Shown: positions 15,185 through 16,725 of the stretch, one piece after another | Layout of the letters: each line of letters starts with the position of its first letter | Numbering within the stretch: the stretch's first letter is position 1 | Notes under the pieces: generated by a model | What the model was told of the DNA's origin: nothing | Databases searched by the model: none | The model's input: only the letters and a program-made list of their open reading frames with translations | DNA from: an uncultured Muribaculaceae bacterium | GTDB lineage: Bacteria > Bacteroidota > Bacteroidia > Bacteroidales > Muribaculaceae | Length of the DNA: 16,725 nt | NCBI GenBank assembly: GCA_910579105.1 | Contig: CAJTRT010000042.1 | Location: 1-16,725 of the forward strand | Direction: 5' to 3' | Made by a program: the position numbers and the translations under genes

Positions 15185-16537
15185 ATGAGAAAACTAACAA
15201 TCAAAAACATATCGCCGCTAAGGCGCCTTGTGGCAGCCGCGGTGGCAGTCGCCGCGACATTCGGAACGGTTTGTTTCGCCGACCATCCTTTCCGCCGCCA
15301 CCGCTTTGACGTCATGCGGTCGTTGCCGGTAGATTCGGCCGACATTGTTTTCTACGGTAACTCCATCACCAACATGCACGAGTGGTGGGAGGCGTTCGGC
15401 TCTGACGGCCGGATTCTCAACCGCGGAGCGTCAGGCGCTTCCTCGCGCGAGTTAGTCCGTAATATGGGTTCTGTGATCGACGGTAAACCTGCGAAACTCT
15501 TCCTTATGATAGGCACGAACGACATAAGCGGCGGGGTGCCGGTCGACACCGTGGTGGCCAATATACGCCGTATGGCGGAACGCGTGCGCCGCGAGTCGCC
15601 GAAAACCGAGTTGTACATCCAGAGCATACTTCCCCGCCACGAGGTGTGGAAGAACGACAGCAACCGCGTCGCCAACGAGCGCTTGCGCCGTATGTGCGGC
15701 GAACTTGGTGTGCGCTACATCGATCTCTGGGAGCCGATGCTGGGTATACGGGATAAGGGGGAATGGTCGGCCGACGGACTGCATCTGTTCGCCCGCGGCT
15801 ACCGGGAGTGGTGCCGTGTGATCTCCCCGCTCGTTGGCCGCGAGCCGGTGTATGCCGATTCGATGGTCAACCTCACGTCAGGATTGCCCGGGAGCCTCGG
15901 CATGCGGTCGAGCTATTTCGGCATGCTGCCGCTGCGTTCTTCCGACGCGGTGATCGTAGGCGACGAGATGGTCCACGGCGGAGAATGGCACGAACTGCTG
16001 CGGACCCCGCGCGTCAAGAACCGAGGCACCGGCTGGGGCTACGGAGGACTGACGTTCGACCAGCACAAGGCGCAGCTGAAAACAATCCTTACCGGCAACG
16101 GCAACAAGGAACTGCCGTCGAAAATATTCTTCTACTGCGGTACAAAAGACAAGGATCTTGAGGGCTATGGCTCGCTGATCGAATATGCCAGAAGCCTGGC
16201 TCCGGGTGTCCCCCTTTACGTCATGTCGCAGATTCCCGTTCTCGACCCAATGGCCAACGCGGAGGTCGCGGCATGGAACGACCGCCTGCGTCAGCTGTGC
16301 GAGAAGAAAGATGTGACATTCATCGACATCTTCCATCCTCTACTCGACTATGACGGGCATACCGACCCGGACTGCGTGAAAGAGAATTACCTTTATGGCA
16401 TGGGGTATGTGAAAGTCGCCGGGCTTATCGCCCCTTACCTCCGCGAGGAGGGAGCGCGGCCTGTCACCGAGGAAGACTACCGCCGCGTCGTCGCGAGCAG
16501 GGGTGTACGGGCTGCCGGAAATGAATTGTTAAAATGA
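15185..16537 (+). CDS. Exported SGNH/GDSL hydrolase with a second, degenerate SGNH-like domain
   Basis: From the ATG at 15185 the protein has 450 residues, with a signal peptide at about 1-32 (basic MRKLTIKN start, hydrophobic AAAVAVAATFG, cut near CFA). Domain 1 (about 50-218) is a complete SGNH esterase: GNS with S60 (block I), NRGASG with G81 (block II), GTND with N112 (block III), and D197 and H200 in DGLH (block V). Domain 2 (about 255-420) repeats the same pattern with broken catalytic positions: GDE with E261 in place of Ser, NRGTG at 279-283, CGTKD with K321 in place of Asn, and no Asp-x-x-His (K399/Y402 by alignment to the GY landmark). Family members remove acetyl or acyl groups from glycans and other esters. 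The frame is open to a GTG at 15143, but a -7 box and the signal peptide favour the ATG. It is divergent from the ZIP gene. Substrate is unknown. Confidence 0.86.
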   Translation: MRKLTIKNISPLRRLVAAAVAVAATFGTVCFADHPFRRHRFDVMRSLPVDSADIVFYGNSITNMHEWWEAFGSDGRILNRGASGASSRELVRNMGSVIDGKPAKLFLMIGTNDISGGVPVDTVVANIRRMAERVRRESPKTELYIQSILPRHEVWKNDSNRVANERLRRMCGELGVRYIDLWEPMLGIRDKGEWSADGLHLFARGYREWCRVISPLVGREPVYADSMVNLTSGLPGSLGMRSSYFGMLPLRSSDAVIVGDEMVHGGEWHELLRTPRVKNRGTGWGYGGLTFDQHKAQLKTILTGNGNKELPSKIFFYCGTKDKDLEGYGSLIEYARSLAPGVPLYVMSQIPVLDPMANAEVAAWNDRLRQLCEKKDVTFIDIFHPLLDYDGHTDPDCVKENYLYGMGYVKVAGLIAPYLREEGARPVTEEDYRRVVASRGVRAAGNELLK

Positions 16538-16725
16538 ATATTTCCGCCGTAGGCCTCGTGGCGCTGTATTTTTATGCATAATGTATAAAAAAGCCGCATA
16601 TTTTTCGGTTTATGCGTAACGTCAAGGTACAGCGGCGAATAAATTAAGAAATTTTAGCAGTGTCTTTTAGTACAATACTTCGGTTATTTTTTGAGAATTT
16701 GTTAACGGCTCCGAGGAGCCAAGTG
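16538..16725. other. AT-rich end of window, no gene seen
   Basis: These 188 bases follow the SGNH stop and run off the window. They are much richer in A and T than the genes. An imperfect stem (GCATAA 16576-16581 with TTATGC 16610-16615, enclosing AGCCG/CGGTT with one G-T pair) could be a weak terminator. A perfect 6-base hairpin GGCTCC-GA-GGAGCC lies at 16707-16720. The stretch probably also holds the leader of a gene beyond the window, but I see no clear -7 box. Confidence 0.4.

Noticed and set aside
1..16725. Search for defence systems, prophage genes, CRISPR arrays, tRNA or rRNA genes
   Set aside because: All long frames are accounted for by chromosomal metabolic, envelope or hydrolase genes. 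The gaps are short and show no repeat-spacer pattern or tRNA-like fold that I can support.

Overview
The window reads as an ordinary stretch of chromosome from a GC-rich member of the Bacteroidales, possibly Muribaculaceae-like. Three things point that way. Several genes are preceded by the Bacteroidetes-type promoter (a -7 box close to TAnnTTTG, sometimes with TTG about 20 bases further upstream) and lack a clear Shine-Dalgarno site. The glutamine synthetase is the type III enzyme of 729 residues, the length I recall for Bacteroides GlnN. The lysine/diaminopimelate genes are dapL and dapF, and a long PurF-like amidotransferase of about 630 residues is present. The family-level placement is inference only.

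Layout. 1-864 (minus) is the 5' part of a secreted GH28 pectin-type glycosidase, cut by the window edge. 950-3100 (minus) is a secreted M3/Dcp-type metallopeptidase, separated from the GH28 gene by a strong hairpin. 3181-4661 (minus) is a two-gene unit: a secreted N-terminal-nucleophile amide hydrolase of the C45/choloylglycine type and a DUF486 membrane protein. Diverging from it (plus, 4740-7225) are a 4HBT thioesterase, dprA overlapping it by four bases, and a uridine-phosphorylase-like enzyme. 7243-7338 holds a terminator hairpin and a REP-like inverted repeat. 7363-14114 (minus) is transcribed in the order dapF, dapL, glnN, long purF-like gene, small membrane protein. A second REP-like palindrome lies between glnN and the purF-like gene. 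14283-15062 (minus) is a ZIP metal transporter. Diverging from it, 15185-16537 (plus) is a secreted protein with two SGNH-like domains. The last 188 bases contain no gene that I can support.

How the genes work together. dapF, dapL, glnN and the glutamine amidotransferase form a run concerned with amino nitrogen: glutamine is made by GlnN, the PurF-like enzyme uses it, and DapL/DapF make meso-diaminopimelate for cell wall and lysine. dprA with the thioesterase is a translationally coupled pair. The GH28 enzyme, Dcp peptidase, C45 hydrolase and SGNH protein are all exported and fit a gut or polymer-degrading lifestyle.

I found no defence system, prophage, integron, CRISPR array, tRNA or rRNA. 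The points most worth a second look are the SGNH protein, whose second domain has lost its catalytic residues; the two GTAG-headed REP-like palindromes; the amidotransferase with a C-terminal extension; and the promoter-based corrections of three gene starts. No intergenic stretch exceeds 300 bases.
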